From positions 1 through 48,746 of the IMG/VR virus record IMGVR_UViG_3300036826_000051: 48,746 nt of DNA; one strand, given 5' to 3'. The position numbers and the translations under genes were made by a program. The DNA is from a virus. The notes below the pieces were generated by a model. It made no database searches. It had not been told where the DNA came from and saw only the letters and a list, made by a program, of their open reading frames with translations. Shown in pieces: positions 7,522 through 14,225 of this stretch; position 1 is the stretch's first letter, and each line of letters begins with the position of its first letter.

Positions 7522-7609
7522 CGAGGATCTTCCCGAAGAACAGCCCCGTCGCCAGCGCGATCAGCGTCCACGCGATCAGGCCCACCGGGATGAGAGTCCA
7601 GAGTGGCAT
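7322..7609 (-). CDS. Overlapping membrane protein ORF, 95 aa
   Basis: ATG at 7609 with GAGGGGG upstream. The first 30 residues (LWTLIPVGLIAWTLIALATG onward) are a clear membrane span with G/C-ending codons typical of this genome. After about 7519 the frame enters the RusA coding region and codon quality drops. The real protein may be only the first 30 or so residues, with termination by a frameshift or a sequence error, or it may genuinely overlap RusA. Confidence 0.45.
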   Translation of the reverse strand: MPLWTLIPVGLIAWTLIALATGLFFGKILGECDRRDRRAWDAVHGLRAAGSTGVEEGHPRQRDRDGRCTVTHLASRRGRGCQGSDGRPGGVHRAG

Positions 7610-7880
7610 CGACCCCCTCACACAGGATGCACGTTCCCCCGGATGCCTGATGGTGCGCGTCCAGCTTCGCGTTCAGCGCCTTGATCGTCCTGGCGACCGT
7701 CGCGGCGGGTCGGGCGTTTCCCCAGCCGCGACGGTCTTGCTCTCCCACCAGGTCGTAGAAGAAGGCTCCGACGATCTCCGTGACCTCGGCCAGGTCTTGA
7801 TCGGAGATGTCCTGGAGGGTCGTCCCCAGGTCTGCGAGTTCGTGGCGGATCGCGCGGGACATGTCCCGCATCGCGCTCAC
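7518..7880 (-). CDS. Hypothetical protein, 120 aa
   Basis: GTG at 7880 overlaps the upstream TGA (GTGA). Residues 1-80 (MRDMSRAIRHELADLGTTLQ ... VARTIKALNAKLDAHH) look helical and genuine, followed by GGTCILCEG with a CxxC. The last 30 residues fall where the other frame encodes a membrane span and here use A/T-ending codons unlike the genome, so the true C-terminus may be near CILCEG. The end still overlaps the RusA start as GTGA. No family recognised. Confidence 0.6.
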   Translation of the reverse strand: MSAMRDMSRAIRHELADLGTTLQDISDQDLAEVTEIVGAFFYDLVGEQDRRGWGNARPAATVARTIKALNAKLDAHHQASGGTCILCEGVDATLDSHPGGPDRVDADRAGDGAVLREDPR

Positions 7881-7960
7881 AGCGCGTCCCCCGGCCAGAA
7901 GATGCAGACCAGGGCTACAACCACGACGACGAGCAGGATCCCGAAGAACCAGAGGGTCAC
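7877..7960 (-). CDS. Membrane micropeptide, 27 aa
   Basis: GTG at 7960, TGA at 7877-7879, linked on both sides by GTGA overlaps. Almost the whole peptide is one hydrophobic segment (TLWFFGILLVVVVVALVCIF) followed by WPGDAL. The double coupling makes real translation likely. A small phage membrane effector or holin-like peptide is possible; no homology can be claimed. Confidence 0.6.
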   Translation of the reverse strand: MTLWFFGILLVVVVVALVCIFWPGDAL

Positions 7961-8304
7961 GGCATCTCCTCCCCGAACGGCTCCCGCATCGTCTGGAGCG
8001 CCTCCGCGACCTGCTGCCTTCCTTCCTCGGTGTCGATGTCGGCCCGGACAACGATGTCCACGACCCGGAGCAGCTTGCCGGGAGGCTCGGTCTCGGGAGA
8101 GATGACGGCGACGATGGGCTTGTCCAGCATGATCGCCAGCCCCAGTTCGACCGCGAACTTGATGTCCGCCTCCCCCTTCGGGACAAGCTGAAGCACGAAC
8201 GAGGACTGGTCGATCTTCTCCAGCGCGTCACGACGGACAGACTGGACGAACTCCTCCCAGACCTCGCGGTCGTCGTCGGAGAGTTCCGCCTCCCAGTCGC
8301 TCAC
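7957..8304 (-). CDS. Hypothetical protein with deoxyribosyltransferase-like core, 115 aa
   Basis: The segment ADIKFAVELGLAIMLDKPIV resembles the central strand-helix of nucleoside 2-deoxyribosyltransferase-like and related Rossmannoid proteins that are frequent in actinophages. The N-terminus is acidic and helical. GTG start overlaps the upstream stop. The short length lacks the full enzyme fold, so a non-enzymatic or partial domain is possible. Confidence 0.6.
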   Translation of the reverse strand: MSDWEAELSDDDREVWEEFVQSVRRDALEKIDQSSFVLQLVPKGEADIKFAVELGLAIMLDKPIVAVISPETEPPGKLLRVVDIVVRADIDTEEGRQQVAEALQTMREPFGEEMP

Positions 8305-8789
8305 AGCATCCCCAGTTCCTCGGCGGTGTTGAGCAGGATCTCGTGCAGGTCGTCGGAGATCCCGAACCGCTCCTTGTTGTGCTCCAGCCCCGCCGCGAAG
8401 GTCTTGACCTTGGCCGGGTCGTCGGTGCGCTGCTTGACCCGCTCGGAGGCAGCGCGCCAGTCGCAGAGCATCTCGATCAGCGCCATCAGGCTCATCCCCC
8501 TGACCCCCTCCTCGAAGTGCTCGGGGTGGTGGTCGTTGTGGGCGAAGTGGTGCTGGAGCGCGGGGCCGAGTTCGCGCAGCGAGGCCCGGTACTCGTCGGA
8601 GCCGTACTCCAGGTTCGCCAGCTTCGGGGTGGCGATGTCGAACGCCTCCAGTTCGGGAGGCTCCAGCTTGGAGCGGTCATGGTCTCGCCCCCGCCGAACG
8701 AGGTCGTCCACGGCCTCGTTGAGGAAGTCTCGCACCCGGTCGATGTGCTCCCGAGTCTCGGGCCGGGAGTCGTAGCGAGTCTCGGTCAC
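8301..8789 (-). CDS. DUF5662-like protein, 162 aa
   Basis: Resembles the DUF5662 family of phage and bacterial proteins: HIDRVRDFLNEAV, DRSKLEPPELEAF, then HHFAHNDHHPEH and MALIEMLCDWRAA. The His/Asp/Glu-rich pattern (HxxHNxHHPEH) looks like a metal-binding site of HD-like helical proteins. Biochemical role unknown. GTG at 8789 overlaps the previous stop (GTGA); residues encoded further upstream look non-coding. Confidence 0.75.
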   Translation of the reverse strand: MTETRYDSRPETREHIDRVRDFLNEAVDDLVRRGRDHDRSKLEPPELEAFDIATPKLANLEYGSDEYRASLRELGPALQHHFAHNDHHPEHFEEGVRGMSLMALIEMLCDWRAASERVKQRTDDPAKVKTFAAGLEHNKERFGISDDLHEILLNTAEELGML

Positions 8790-9031
8790 TCGCTGGCCAC
8801 CAGCGTCGAGGGGTCGTGGTTGTGGTCGCCCTCGGCGTCGGCCATGTCCCAGGCGTCGGCGTCCTCCCCGTTCGAGGCGCAGTACGGGCACTCCCCGTTC
8901 TTGCAGCAGGGCAAGACCTGGGGGACGGTGATCGGCCTGTCCGATGTGACCAGCACATGCCCGCAGGCGCAGCGCTCCGCGTAGCGAACCCCGAGTTCCC
9001 TGGCCAGATCCATGTCCTCTTGCTCGGTCAT
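8786..9031 (-). CDS. Small zinc-binding protein, 81 aa
   Basis: Cysteine pairs CACG at about 21-24 and CCKNGECPYC at 42-51 suggest a zinc ribbon. The acidic, His-containing tail follows (EDADAWDMADAEGDHNHD). ATG overlaps the upstream stop by 4 bp. One of many CxxC mini-proteins in this genome; partner unknown. Confidence 0.65.
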   Translation of the reverse strand: MTEQEDMDLARELGVRYAERCACGHVLVTSDRPITVPQVLPCCKNGECPYCASNGEDADAWDMADAEGDHNHDPSTLVASE

Positions 9032-9435
9032 TTCTTCCTCCCCTTCTTCTCGTCGTCCTTCAGGAAGGTCTGGACTTGCTCACGGTGCAGGTCGAGATTC
9101 CAGGCCGCATCCCACGGCCACACGATGACAGACCCCGCCCAGGGAACCATCCCGACCGCACCGGAAGGGCTGGTGACGTAGAAGCGGGTCTCCCCCCAGC
9201 GGGCGTGCTGAGGCTCGTCGGGCCACAGGTGACGGGGGAGGATCTGGAAGCCTCGGTATCTGCCTCCCGGCTCGAAGTCGCCCATGTCCTCGTCGGCGGG
9301 GTCGAGAAGCTGCGAGGCCATCATCAGCGGAGGCTCTGCGCGAGTGGTGGACGCAGCCTCAGCCCCGCCCGCATCCTCGGCGTCGAGAGGCTCTGGCGGG
9401 GTCTCCTCGATCAGGTCATCGAACTCGCTCGACAC
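9028..9435 (-). CDS. Hypothetical protein, 135 aa
   Basis: GTG at 9435 with AGGAG four bases upstream; the frame extends further up but the extension overlaps another gene and looks non-coding. The N-terminal 50 residues are acidic and disordered. The C-terminal part has beta-like sequence (RFYVTSPSGAVGMVPWAG, SVIVWPWDAAWN) and a Lys-rich tail. No family recognised. Confidence 0.6.
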   Translation of the reverse strand: MSSEFDDLIEETPPEPLDAEDAGGAEAASTTRAEPPLMMASQLLDPADEDMGDFEPGGRYRGFQILPRHLWPDEPQHARWGETRFYVTSPSGAVGMVPWAGSVIVWPWDAAWNLDLHREQVQTFLKDDEKKGRKK

Positions 9436-9568
9436 GCTGCTCCTCTCGACGCTCCAGGGCGCGACGGACAAGACCCCTGACCCACTCCGAGGGATCCTTC
9501 CCCTCCTCGCGCAGAGACTTGGCCGCACCCGCAGGGACATAGACCGCGACCTTCAAGTGGTTGACCAT
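9416..9568 (-). CDS. Small basic protein, possible ribbon-helix-helix, 50 aa
   Basis: ATG at 9568, TGA at 9416-9418, overlapping the next gene by 20 bp. A short strand (HLKVAVYVP) followed by two helices (KSLREEGKDPSEWVRGLVRR) fits a ribbon-helix-helix DNA-binding protein and might be the local regulator. TAGACT at 9575-9580 lies 6 bp before the ATG and could be a -10 for a leaderless message. First gene of the minus run to RusA. Confidence 0.5.
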   Translation of the reverse strand: MVNHLKVAVYVPAGAAKSLREEGKDPSEWVRGLVRRALERREEQRVERVR

Positions 9569-9801
9569 GCACCCAGTCTACTAGTACACGGGGAATGCGG
9601 CGGGGAGAGGCAGACGCCGCACCCCCTCCACCACGTTATCCACAGGTGGGGACAAAGGCTCCGGGAGGCTCAAAACCGCAACGCTACGCCGCTGCGCGCG
9701 CGGGAAGCGCGGCTGGGTGGGAAGCCACAGTCCCAGTGGGAGGCTCAACCGCACGCCCGCCCGCGCGGGGGATGCCCCTCCCAGCCGAAGGCTGGGCCTG
9801 G
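9569..9801. other. Intergenic region with DnaA-box-like site and inverted repeats
   Basis: 233 bp without a supported gene, between two minus-strand genes. It holds TTATCCACA (9636-9644), a match to the bacterial DnaA box consensus, on the plus strand, and the first hairpin of the dense hairpin zone (9780-9796). Only one DnaA box is visible, so an origin role is speculative. Confidence 0.4.
9636..9644 (+). promoter_or_regulatory. DnaA-box-like sequence
   Basis: TTATCCACA matches the DnaA box consensus TTATNCACA. Single copy in a 233-bp gap. A chance 9-mer is possible. Confidence 0.35.
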
Positions 9802-10440
9802 CTAGTCCTGGGGATGGCTCAATGGCTCTACTGAGCCATTTGAGCCATGGTCGAGGCTGATCCCCTGAGCATCAGCGAAGCTGATGAGTTGAGAGAGCGT
9901 GGCTGTGGAGGGGTCGAATGACCCCTCGATGGTGAGGGTGCTCTGATCCTTCGGATCAGTGGTCTCGATGATCTCCAAGGCCAGCTTCGCTGCGACCTCG
10001 GGGCGGACTTCGGGGTCGAGTGCAGCGCTCACCGCGCGACCGGCCAGCCGCACAGCGTTCTGGCTTGCCAGAACCTTCAGTGCTGACCTGGGACTACCAG
10101 GTCGAGTGATTCCAAGTGCAAGGCGTAGTTCAGCCTTGGCCCGCCGCGATTCGGCAGAGGCCGCATGGCCCTTGGCCATGAACTTCCTCGGATCGCTCGC
10201 CACCCCCAGCCCAGAATGGGCTGAGCAGTAGTCGGTGGCCCGAGTCTTGGCAGCCCTACAGGGCTGGCCTTTGCTGGTGACGGCCCAGCAGCCTCCCGGC
10301 CCTGGCGTCGTCCCCCGTGTGCCGTGAAACGGCGGCGCTGGGACGGCGAGAAGGGCCGAGTCGGTCTCCCCCAGCACGTCCTCTGTCTCAGCTTCGCTGA
10401 GACCGCGCGCCGCGCTCTCCGTGTGGGTACCCACCTGCAC
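9802..10440 (-). CDS. Zinc-finger protein, possible terminase small subunit, 212 aa
   Basis: Residues about 50-76 show CWAVTSKGQPCRAAKTRATD followed by YCSAH, a C-x8-C-x10-C-x2-H zinc motif seen at the start of several actinophage small terminases and related proteins. Then an Ala/Arg-rich helical stretch (RRAKAELRLALG), and a segment around ALDPEVRPEVAAKLALEIIE that resembles the helical tail of small terminases. It lies far from terL, so the call is tentative. Its gene is full of hairpins, including a 15-bp near-perfect one at its 3' end. GTG start at 10440; divergent from the plus block. Confidence 0.5.
   Translation of the reverse strand: MQVGTHTESAARGLSEAETEDVLGETDSALLAVPAPPFHGTRGTTPGPGGCWAVTSKGQPCRAAKTRATDYCSAHSGLGVASDPRKFMAKGHAASAESRRAKAELRLALGITRPGSPRSALKVLASQNAVRLAGRAVSAALDPEVRPEVAAKLALEIIETTDPKDQSTLTIEGSFDPSTATLSQLISFADAQGISLDHGSNGSVEPLSHPQD
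9814..9848. repeat. Long inverted repeat in gene 3' end
   Basis: ATGGCTCAATGGCTC (9814-9828) faces GAGCCATTTGAGCCAT (9833-9848) with one extra T and a TACT loop. It lies inside the last codons of the minus-strand zinc-finger gene. Confidence 0.8.
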
Positions 10441-10860
10441 ACTCTACCGCCTTCGGCGGACGGATCCCAGCCCTAAAGGGCTGCCGAATCCTTACGAAAT
10501 CCATACCCTTACAGGGTAAGCAGCAGGGCAGCTTGACGGCTGACAGCAGGGCGGTTACTTTGTAATGGCCTCGGCGGTCGGCGGCAGTCGGCAGCGGTTC
10601 CGAGGTACCCGGAGGGTAAGGGCCAGCAGCGAACTCAAGCTGGCGTAGCCAGTCCGGTCGTGGATCCCGCTCTGCGAGTGAGGGCCGAAGGCCCGAAGGA
10701 ATGAGCCGGTCTCCAGCCGAGGTAAGCGGCCTCGGACTGTCCGTAGGACAGCGTAATAGCCCATCGAACGGCGCTTACAGCGCCACCTAAGCACATGAGA
10801 CCTCTTTTCCAGCCCCCTACGGGGGGCTGGGATGGATGCCTCGACCGAAAGGAGCCTCAC
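10441..10860. other. Divergent intergenic region / long 5' leader with hairpins
   Basis: 420 bp without a supported gene between divergent transcription units. It contains the promoter at 10533-10561 and at least seven short hairpins, e.g. CCGCC-TTC-GGCGG (10447-10459) and CCAGCCCCC-TACG-GGGGGCTGG (10809-10830). If the promoter is real, the first plus-strand gene has a leader of about 290 nt folded into serial hairpins. Confidence 0.6.
10533..10561 (+). promoter_or_regulatory. Sigma-70-type promoter for the plus-strand block
   Basis: TTGACG (10533-10538), a 17-bp spacer, then TACTTT (10556-10561). It is the best -35/-10 pair seen in the intergenic regions and faces the long plus-strand gene block. 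Start point expected near 10568. Confidence 0.55.
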
Positions 10861-11070
10861 ATGAAGGCACGCAAGCCCGACCACGCGGAGGTCTACAAGC
10901 ACCGCAAAGCGGTGCGGCCGATCTTCAGCGGCAGGTCGAACCCGATCCACGGCATCTCCGATGCCGTGCTGCTGAGCAACACCGTCTCAGCGAAGGCCGC
11001 TCGGCAAGCCGAGCGGGAGTGGAAGCGAACGCTGTCCAGAGGACAGCGCAGAAAGTTGAGGTCGGCATGA
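10861..11070 (+). CDS. Basic small protein, 69 aa
   Basis: ATG at 10861 with AAAGGAG upstream; an in-frame ATG at 10795 lacks a Shine-Dalgarno. Lys/Arg-rich and helical (KPDHAEVYKHRKAVRPIFSG ... REWKRTLSRGQRRKLRSA), so nucleic-acid binding is plausible. Ends in ATGA overlap with the next gene. First gene after the main plus-strand promoter. Its sequence contains five or more perfect hairpins. No family recognised. Confidence 0.7.
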   Translation: MKARKPDHAEVYKHRKAVRPIFSGRSNPIHGISDAVLLSNTVSAKAARQAEREWKRTLSRGQRRKLRSA

Positions 11071-11285
11071 TCTTCGATCAGCAGGACTACCTGGACATGG
11101 CTCTTGCGAGCCATCGGATCGGCTCCCTGGCCTTCAGCCAGGGCAAGCTGAACAACGTGGCAATCAGGATTGCCACCCTGGACGACCCGTACTACTCCCG
11201 GCTGTCCGGGAGGACGTACATGGCAGCGGCGCGGCTGGCTTCGCCATCCCGCATCGCTGAGTTGGTCGCCATCCACGGCGACTGA
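11067..11285 (+). CDS. Hypothetical protein, 72 aa
   Basis: ATG at 11067 overlaps the preceding TGA. Likely all-helical (QQDYLDMALASHRIGSLAFS, TYMAAARLASPSRIAELVAI). Several hairpins lie in the coding sequence, e.g. GGCAATC-AG-GATTGCC. Function unknown. Confidence 0.65.
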   Translation: MIFDQQDYLDMALASHRIGSLAFSQGKLNNVAIRIATLDDPYYSRLSGRTYMAAARLASPSRIAELVAIHGD

Positions 11286-11328
11286 CGGCTTGCATCGAGC
11301 GGCCCTTCGGGGCCGCTGCTTGGAAGTC

Positions 11329-11343
11329 CCCGACAGAGAGGAG
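11329..11343 (+). promoter_or_regulatory. Start-associated sequence copy 1
   Basis: CCCGACAGAGAGGAG, 4 bp before the ATG at 11348. A GCGGCCC/GGGGCCGC hairpin (about 11299-11316) lies upstream. The GAGAGGAG part serves as ribosome-binding site. Confidence 0.9.
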
Positions 11344-11347
11344 CACC

Positions 11348-11506
11348 ATGATCCTGTCCGTAGGACAGGCCGTTCGCTACCGAGGTAGCGAGTACCGGAT
11401 CCGGGCCATCTGTGATGGCCTGGTCGTCATCGGCCGAGAGGCCGATCCCGTGGAGGTCACGCTGACTCCCCTGGCAGCCTTCAGGCTGCTGGACACCGGA
11501 CTCTGA
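11348..11506 (+). CDS. Small protein, 52 aa
   Basis: ATG directly after the start-associated element; TGA at 11504-11506. The sequence ILSVGQAVRYRGSEYRIRAI, then DGLVVIGREADPVEVTLTPL, reads like a small SH3/Tudor-like beta barrel. Four perfect hairpins sit in its 159 bp. Too short for a family call. Confidence 0.65.
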   Translation: MILSVGQAVRYRGSEYRIRAICDGLVVIGREADPVEVTLTPLAAFRLLDTGL

Positions 11507-11507
11507 T

Positions 11508-11522
11508 CCCGACAGAGAGGAG
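11508..11522 (+). promoter_or_regulatory. Start-associated sequence copy 2
   Basis: CCCGACAGAGAGGAG, 5 bp before the ATG at 11528 and 1 bp after the previous stop. Confidence 0.9.
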
Positions 11523-11527
11523 GGTGC

Positions 11528-11629
11528 ATGTCCATTCTGGACATGATCGCTGCCAGCAAGCAGCGGCGTTACGGCTCCATCGGAGCCGTAGGCCATGCGC
11601 TGCTGAAGGCAGCGAGCAAGGCTGCGTAG
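11528..11629 (+). CDS. Micropeptide, 33 aa
   Basis: ATG after a start-associated element; TAG at 11627-11629. Likely a short amphipathic basic helix pair (SILDMIAASKQRRYG ... GHALLKAASKAA). Having its own element supports real translation despite the length. Function unknown. Confidence 0.55.
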   Translation: MSILDMIAASKQRRYGSIGAVGHALLKAASKAA

Positions 11630-11703
11630 CCCTGCACGGGCCGTCCCCGAAGGGACGGCCTGATGGAGTGCTGTGCATTCCCACCGCTGCAAGGCAGCGG
11701 TGT

Positions 11704-11718
11704 CCCGACAGAGAGGAA
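11704..11718 (+). promoter_or_regulatory. Start-associated sequence copy 3
   Basis: CCCGACAGAGAGGAA, preceded directly by the perfect hairpin CACCGCTGC-AAG-GCAGCGGTG (11682-11702). Start codon at 11723. Confidence 0.9.
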
Positions 11719-11722
11719 TCTC

Positions 11723-13051
11723 ATGCCTGATTCACTCGGCACGGTTGCTGAGGCAACCGTCGATCCAGGGGACGTTTGCGATCACTGTGGCAGCGTTGTC
11801 GGTAACGACAACCTGTACCACAACGACGAGCGTGGCTCAGTCTGTTCAGACTGCGACTTCCACACTTGCGATTGGTGCGGTGCGGAGCACCGCGACAGTG
11901 ACGATGCGTACTCCTGCTGCCGCCATGAGTGCCCGGACTGTGGATCCGTCCACAGGTACGAGGAGGATGCCGCAGCTTGCTGCGCTCCGCAGTACGAGTG
12001 TCCCGTCTGTGGTGCTATGCACCACGACGAGGACGATGCGGTCTACTGCTGCCGTTCCGTAGGAACGTCGTATCCCCGGCTCGCTGATCTCCCTCGGCCC
12101 TACCAGGTCTCCGTACCGGAGATCGAGGGTCGGCCCGGAAGGGTCTGCTCTATCGAGCAGGAGATCAACGACGGCGGGAGCGAGGCCACGCAGATGCTCT
12201 ACGACTTCGGCTTTGCCGATGCCAGAGAGCAGGCCAGCTACTCCTCCCAGGGTAGACCCGGAAGGGTCTCGGTCAAGTCCGATGCCTCCCTTTCGGGAGA
12301 GGACAGCGCCGAGATCGTCTACAGCCGTTTTCGGCTGTGGGAGCCTGCCTCGACTGCCGACCTGTCGGCAGCGTTCGGCAGGATGCGGCAGTTGGCCCGA
12401 GAAGCGAACGTAGTTCGGGTCAACAAGTCGGCCGGTACTCACATCCACATCTCGGCTACCGCCGAGAACGGACTGAGGCTCGGCCCCGTCCAGATGGCAG
12501 CGCTGCACGAGATCTTCGCCTACTGCGAAGATTTCCTGTACTCGCTCGCCGCTGCGGGCTGGGACGCTCACCGGGCTACGCCCGGTGGCGGCGGCTACTG
12601 CAAGCCGATCCCGAAGCTGTCCGAAGGACAGAAGGCCACTGGCTTCAGGGTGCAAGCCCTGATGCGGGGAGACCGATACTTCGGTCTCAACTTCCAGCGG
12701 CTCCTCGACGCTGCGGGGAACTGCTCCTGCGGAGCAGCCCGCTTCGGAGAGTGGCAGGAGTGCGAGTGCGGCTCATTCGACAGCGCTACCGTCGAATGGC
12801 GGCTGTTCAACGCCTCCACGAAGCCCGAGACGCTGCACGCATGGCTGATCCTCAGCCATGCGCTGACGGCGATGGCCTTCAGCCACACGGTCGGCAGCCT
12901 CCCGGCGAACGGCTACGGCACTCAGGACACTGAGGGCCGTAAGGCAGTCCAGACCTGGATCGAGCAGAACGCTCCGCTGACGGATGACGAAGTTCAAGTC
13001 ATCCGCTCGGCAGCGGCGAAGGCACCGGGTCTCGGCAAGCCGAGACGGTAG
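11723..13051 (+). CDS. Amidoligase with N-terminal zinc-ribbon repeats
   Basis: 442 residues. Residues 49-66, 70-87 and 93-110 are three tandem zinc-ribbon-like units of the form CxxCG..H....DA..CC, after another Cys-rich unit at 19-44. The rest matches the amidoligase_2 (glutamine-synthetase-like COOH-NH2 ligase) family: E145/E147 in CSIEQEIN, KSDASLSGEDSAEIVYS, GTHIHIS, and the basic/aromatic segment TVEWRLFNASTKPETLHAW. The family is known or predicted to form amide or peptide bonds using ATP. It is followed by a class II glutamine amidotransferase, the usual partner, which would supply ammonia. Substrate unknown. Synonymous sites are shaped into many hairpins. Confidence 0.85.
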   Translation: MPDSLGTVAEATVDPGDVCDHCGSVVGNDNLYHNDERGSVCSDCDFHTCDWCGAEHRDSDDAYSCCRHECPDCGSVHRYEEDAAACCAPQYECPVCGAMHHDEDDAVYCCRSVGTSYPRLADLPRPYQVSVPEIEGRPGRVCSIEQEINDGGSEATQMLYDFGFADAREQASYSSQGRPGRVSVKSDASLSGEDSAEIVYSRFRLWEPASTADLSAAFGRMRQLAREANVVRVNKSAGTHIHISATAENGLRLGPVQMAALHEIFAYCEDFLYSLAAAGWDAHRATPGGGGYCKPIPKLSEGQKATGFRVQALMRGDRYFGLNFQRLLDAAGNCSCGAARFGEWQECECGSFDSATVEWRLFNASTKPETLHAWLILSHALTAMAFSHTVGSLPANGYGTQDTEGRKAVQTWIEQNAPLTDDEVQVIRSAAAKAPGLGKPRR

Positions 13052-13098
13052 CTGCGGTGTCCAGCCCTGACGGGCTGGCACCCGGAGCCACCGGCTCC

Positions 13099-13121
13099 CC
13101 GATCCATGTTCCATGGATCGG
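13099..13121. repeat. Hairpin before the amidotransferase element
   Basis: CCGATCCATG-TTC-CATGGATCGG, perfect 10-bp arms, ending one base before start-associated copy 4. Confidence 0.85.
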
Positions 13122-13136
13122 CCCGACAGAGAGGAG
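13122..13136 (+). promoter_or_regulatory. Start-associated sequence copy 4
   Basis: CCCGACAGAGAGGAG, 6 bp before the ATG at 13143. Confidence 0.9.
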
Positions 13137-13142
13137 TACCAC

Positions 13143-14225
13143 ATGTGCGGAATCGCTGGCATCTACCTGCGAGACCCGGAGTTCCGGGTCGATGCGCTGG
13201 ACTCGATGCTGGACACGATGCTGGATGAGATCCAGCATCGCGGCGGCGATGCGACCGGCTTCGTTGCCTTGGGCAACGAGGGCGTTCTGGAGTGGCACCG
13301 TGCGGCCTGCGATGTCTCCGACTTCGTGAAGTATCGGCGGCCCGTCCCGAAGGGGACGAGGACGATCCTGGCCCACACTCGGTATGCAACGCAGGGTCTC
13401 CCTGCGTTCATCGAGAACAACCACCCGATCAAGCGTGGCCCGTTCTACGTCATCCACAACGGCCACGTCTCCAACGATCAGCAGCTTTTCAAGCTGGCTG
13501 ATCGCAAGCCCTTCGGCCAGGTCGATTCCGAAGCGATCCCGGCCCGTCTAGCTTCCCTCGGGAAGCTGACGGACGCCGAGGTCGTGATGGAGGAGATCGA
13601 GGGGGCAGCGGCGATAGCCGCTGTGGACGAGTCCAACCCCCGCGAACTCGTGCTCGCCAAGGGTCACTCCAGCCCCTTGTTCGTCCTGGTGACGAACAAG
13701 ATCGTGGTCTGGGGATCGACCCGAGACACGGTGGAAGTGGCCTACAAGAAGCATGTAGGCCGTCTGCCGAAGAAGCGGAAGATCGAGTCCCTGGAATCAG
13801 GGACGATGCTCCACTTCAGCGCCGAGGGCAAGCAGACTCGAACGAAGTTCGAGTGCTACGTCCCGGCGTACAAGACCTACACGCCTTCGGCGTGGAAGGA
13901 GACGACCGGCTTCACCTACTCGACGGAGGGCGCTGCTTGCAGCGTCCCCTCCGTGCCTCCGACCCGGCACCTGCCGACCATCGGCGGCTATCCCGAATGG
14001 GATAGCGAGGAGGAGGAGGGCACGTCGGCCAAGGCCGACGACGCTCTCCGCTGCGACATCTGCGACAGGGAGACCTCCCTGTCGGTCGCCTCCTACGAGA
14101 TGGACGAGGACGGATCCACTTGGATCCTCTGTCCTCGGTGCATGGAGGACATCTCCGAGGACTACACGGAGGAGTTCGAGCGGGTGAACGCGGCGATCCT
14201 CGCTGACAGCGAGGACGACCAGTGA
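13143..14225 (+). CDS. Class II glutamine amidotransferase
   Basis: 360 residues, Ntn-hydrolase fold. MCGIAGIY gives the catalytic Cys2 after Met removal; also HRGGDATGF, HTRYAT (substrate Arg), NNHPI and HNGHVSND, as in the GlmS/PurF glutaminase domain. It releases ammonia from glutamine. No sugar-isomerase or phosphoribosyltransferase domain follows. Instead there is an acidic linker and a C-terminal zinc ribbon (CDIC ... CPRC, about 300-340). It should pass ammonia or an amino donor to the amidoligase encoded just upstream. The next small membrane gene overlaps its stop. Confidence 0.9.
   Translation: MCGIAGIYLRDPEFRVDALDSMLDTMLDEIQHRGGDATGFVALGNEGVLEWHRAACDVSDFVKYRRPVPKGTRTILAHTRYATQGLPAFIENNHPIKRGPFYVIHNGHVSNDQQLFKLADRKPFGQVDSEAIPARLASLGKLTDAEVVMEEIEGAAAIAAVDESNPRELVLAKGHSSPLFVLVTNKIVVWGSTRDTVEVAYKKHVGRLPKKRKIESLESGTMLHFSAEGKQTRTKFECYVPAYKTYTPSAWKETTGFTYSTEGAACSVPSVPPTRHLPTIGGYPEWDSEEEEGTSAKADDALRCDICDRETSLSVASYEMDEDGSTWILCPRCMEDISEDYTEEFERVNAAILADSEDDQ

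Noticed and set aside
9569-9801. Replication origin called from the DnaA-like box
   Set aside because: Only one box and no AT-rich unwinding element are visible; kept only as a weak regulatory feature.
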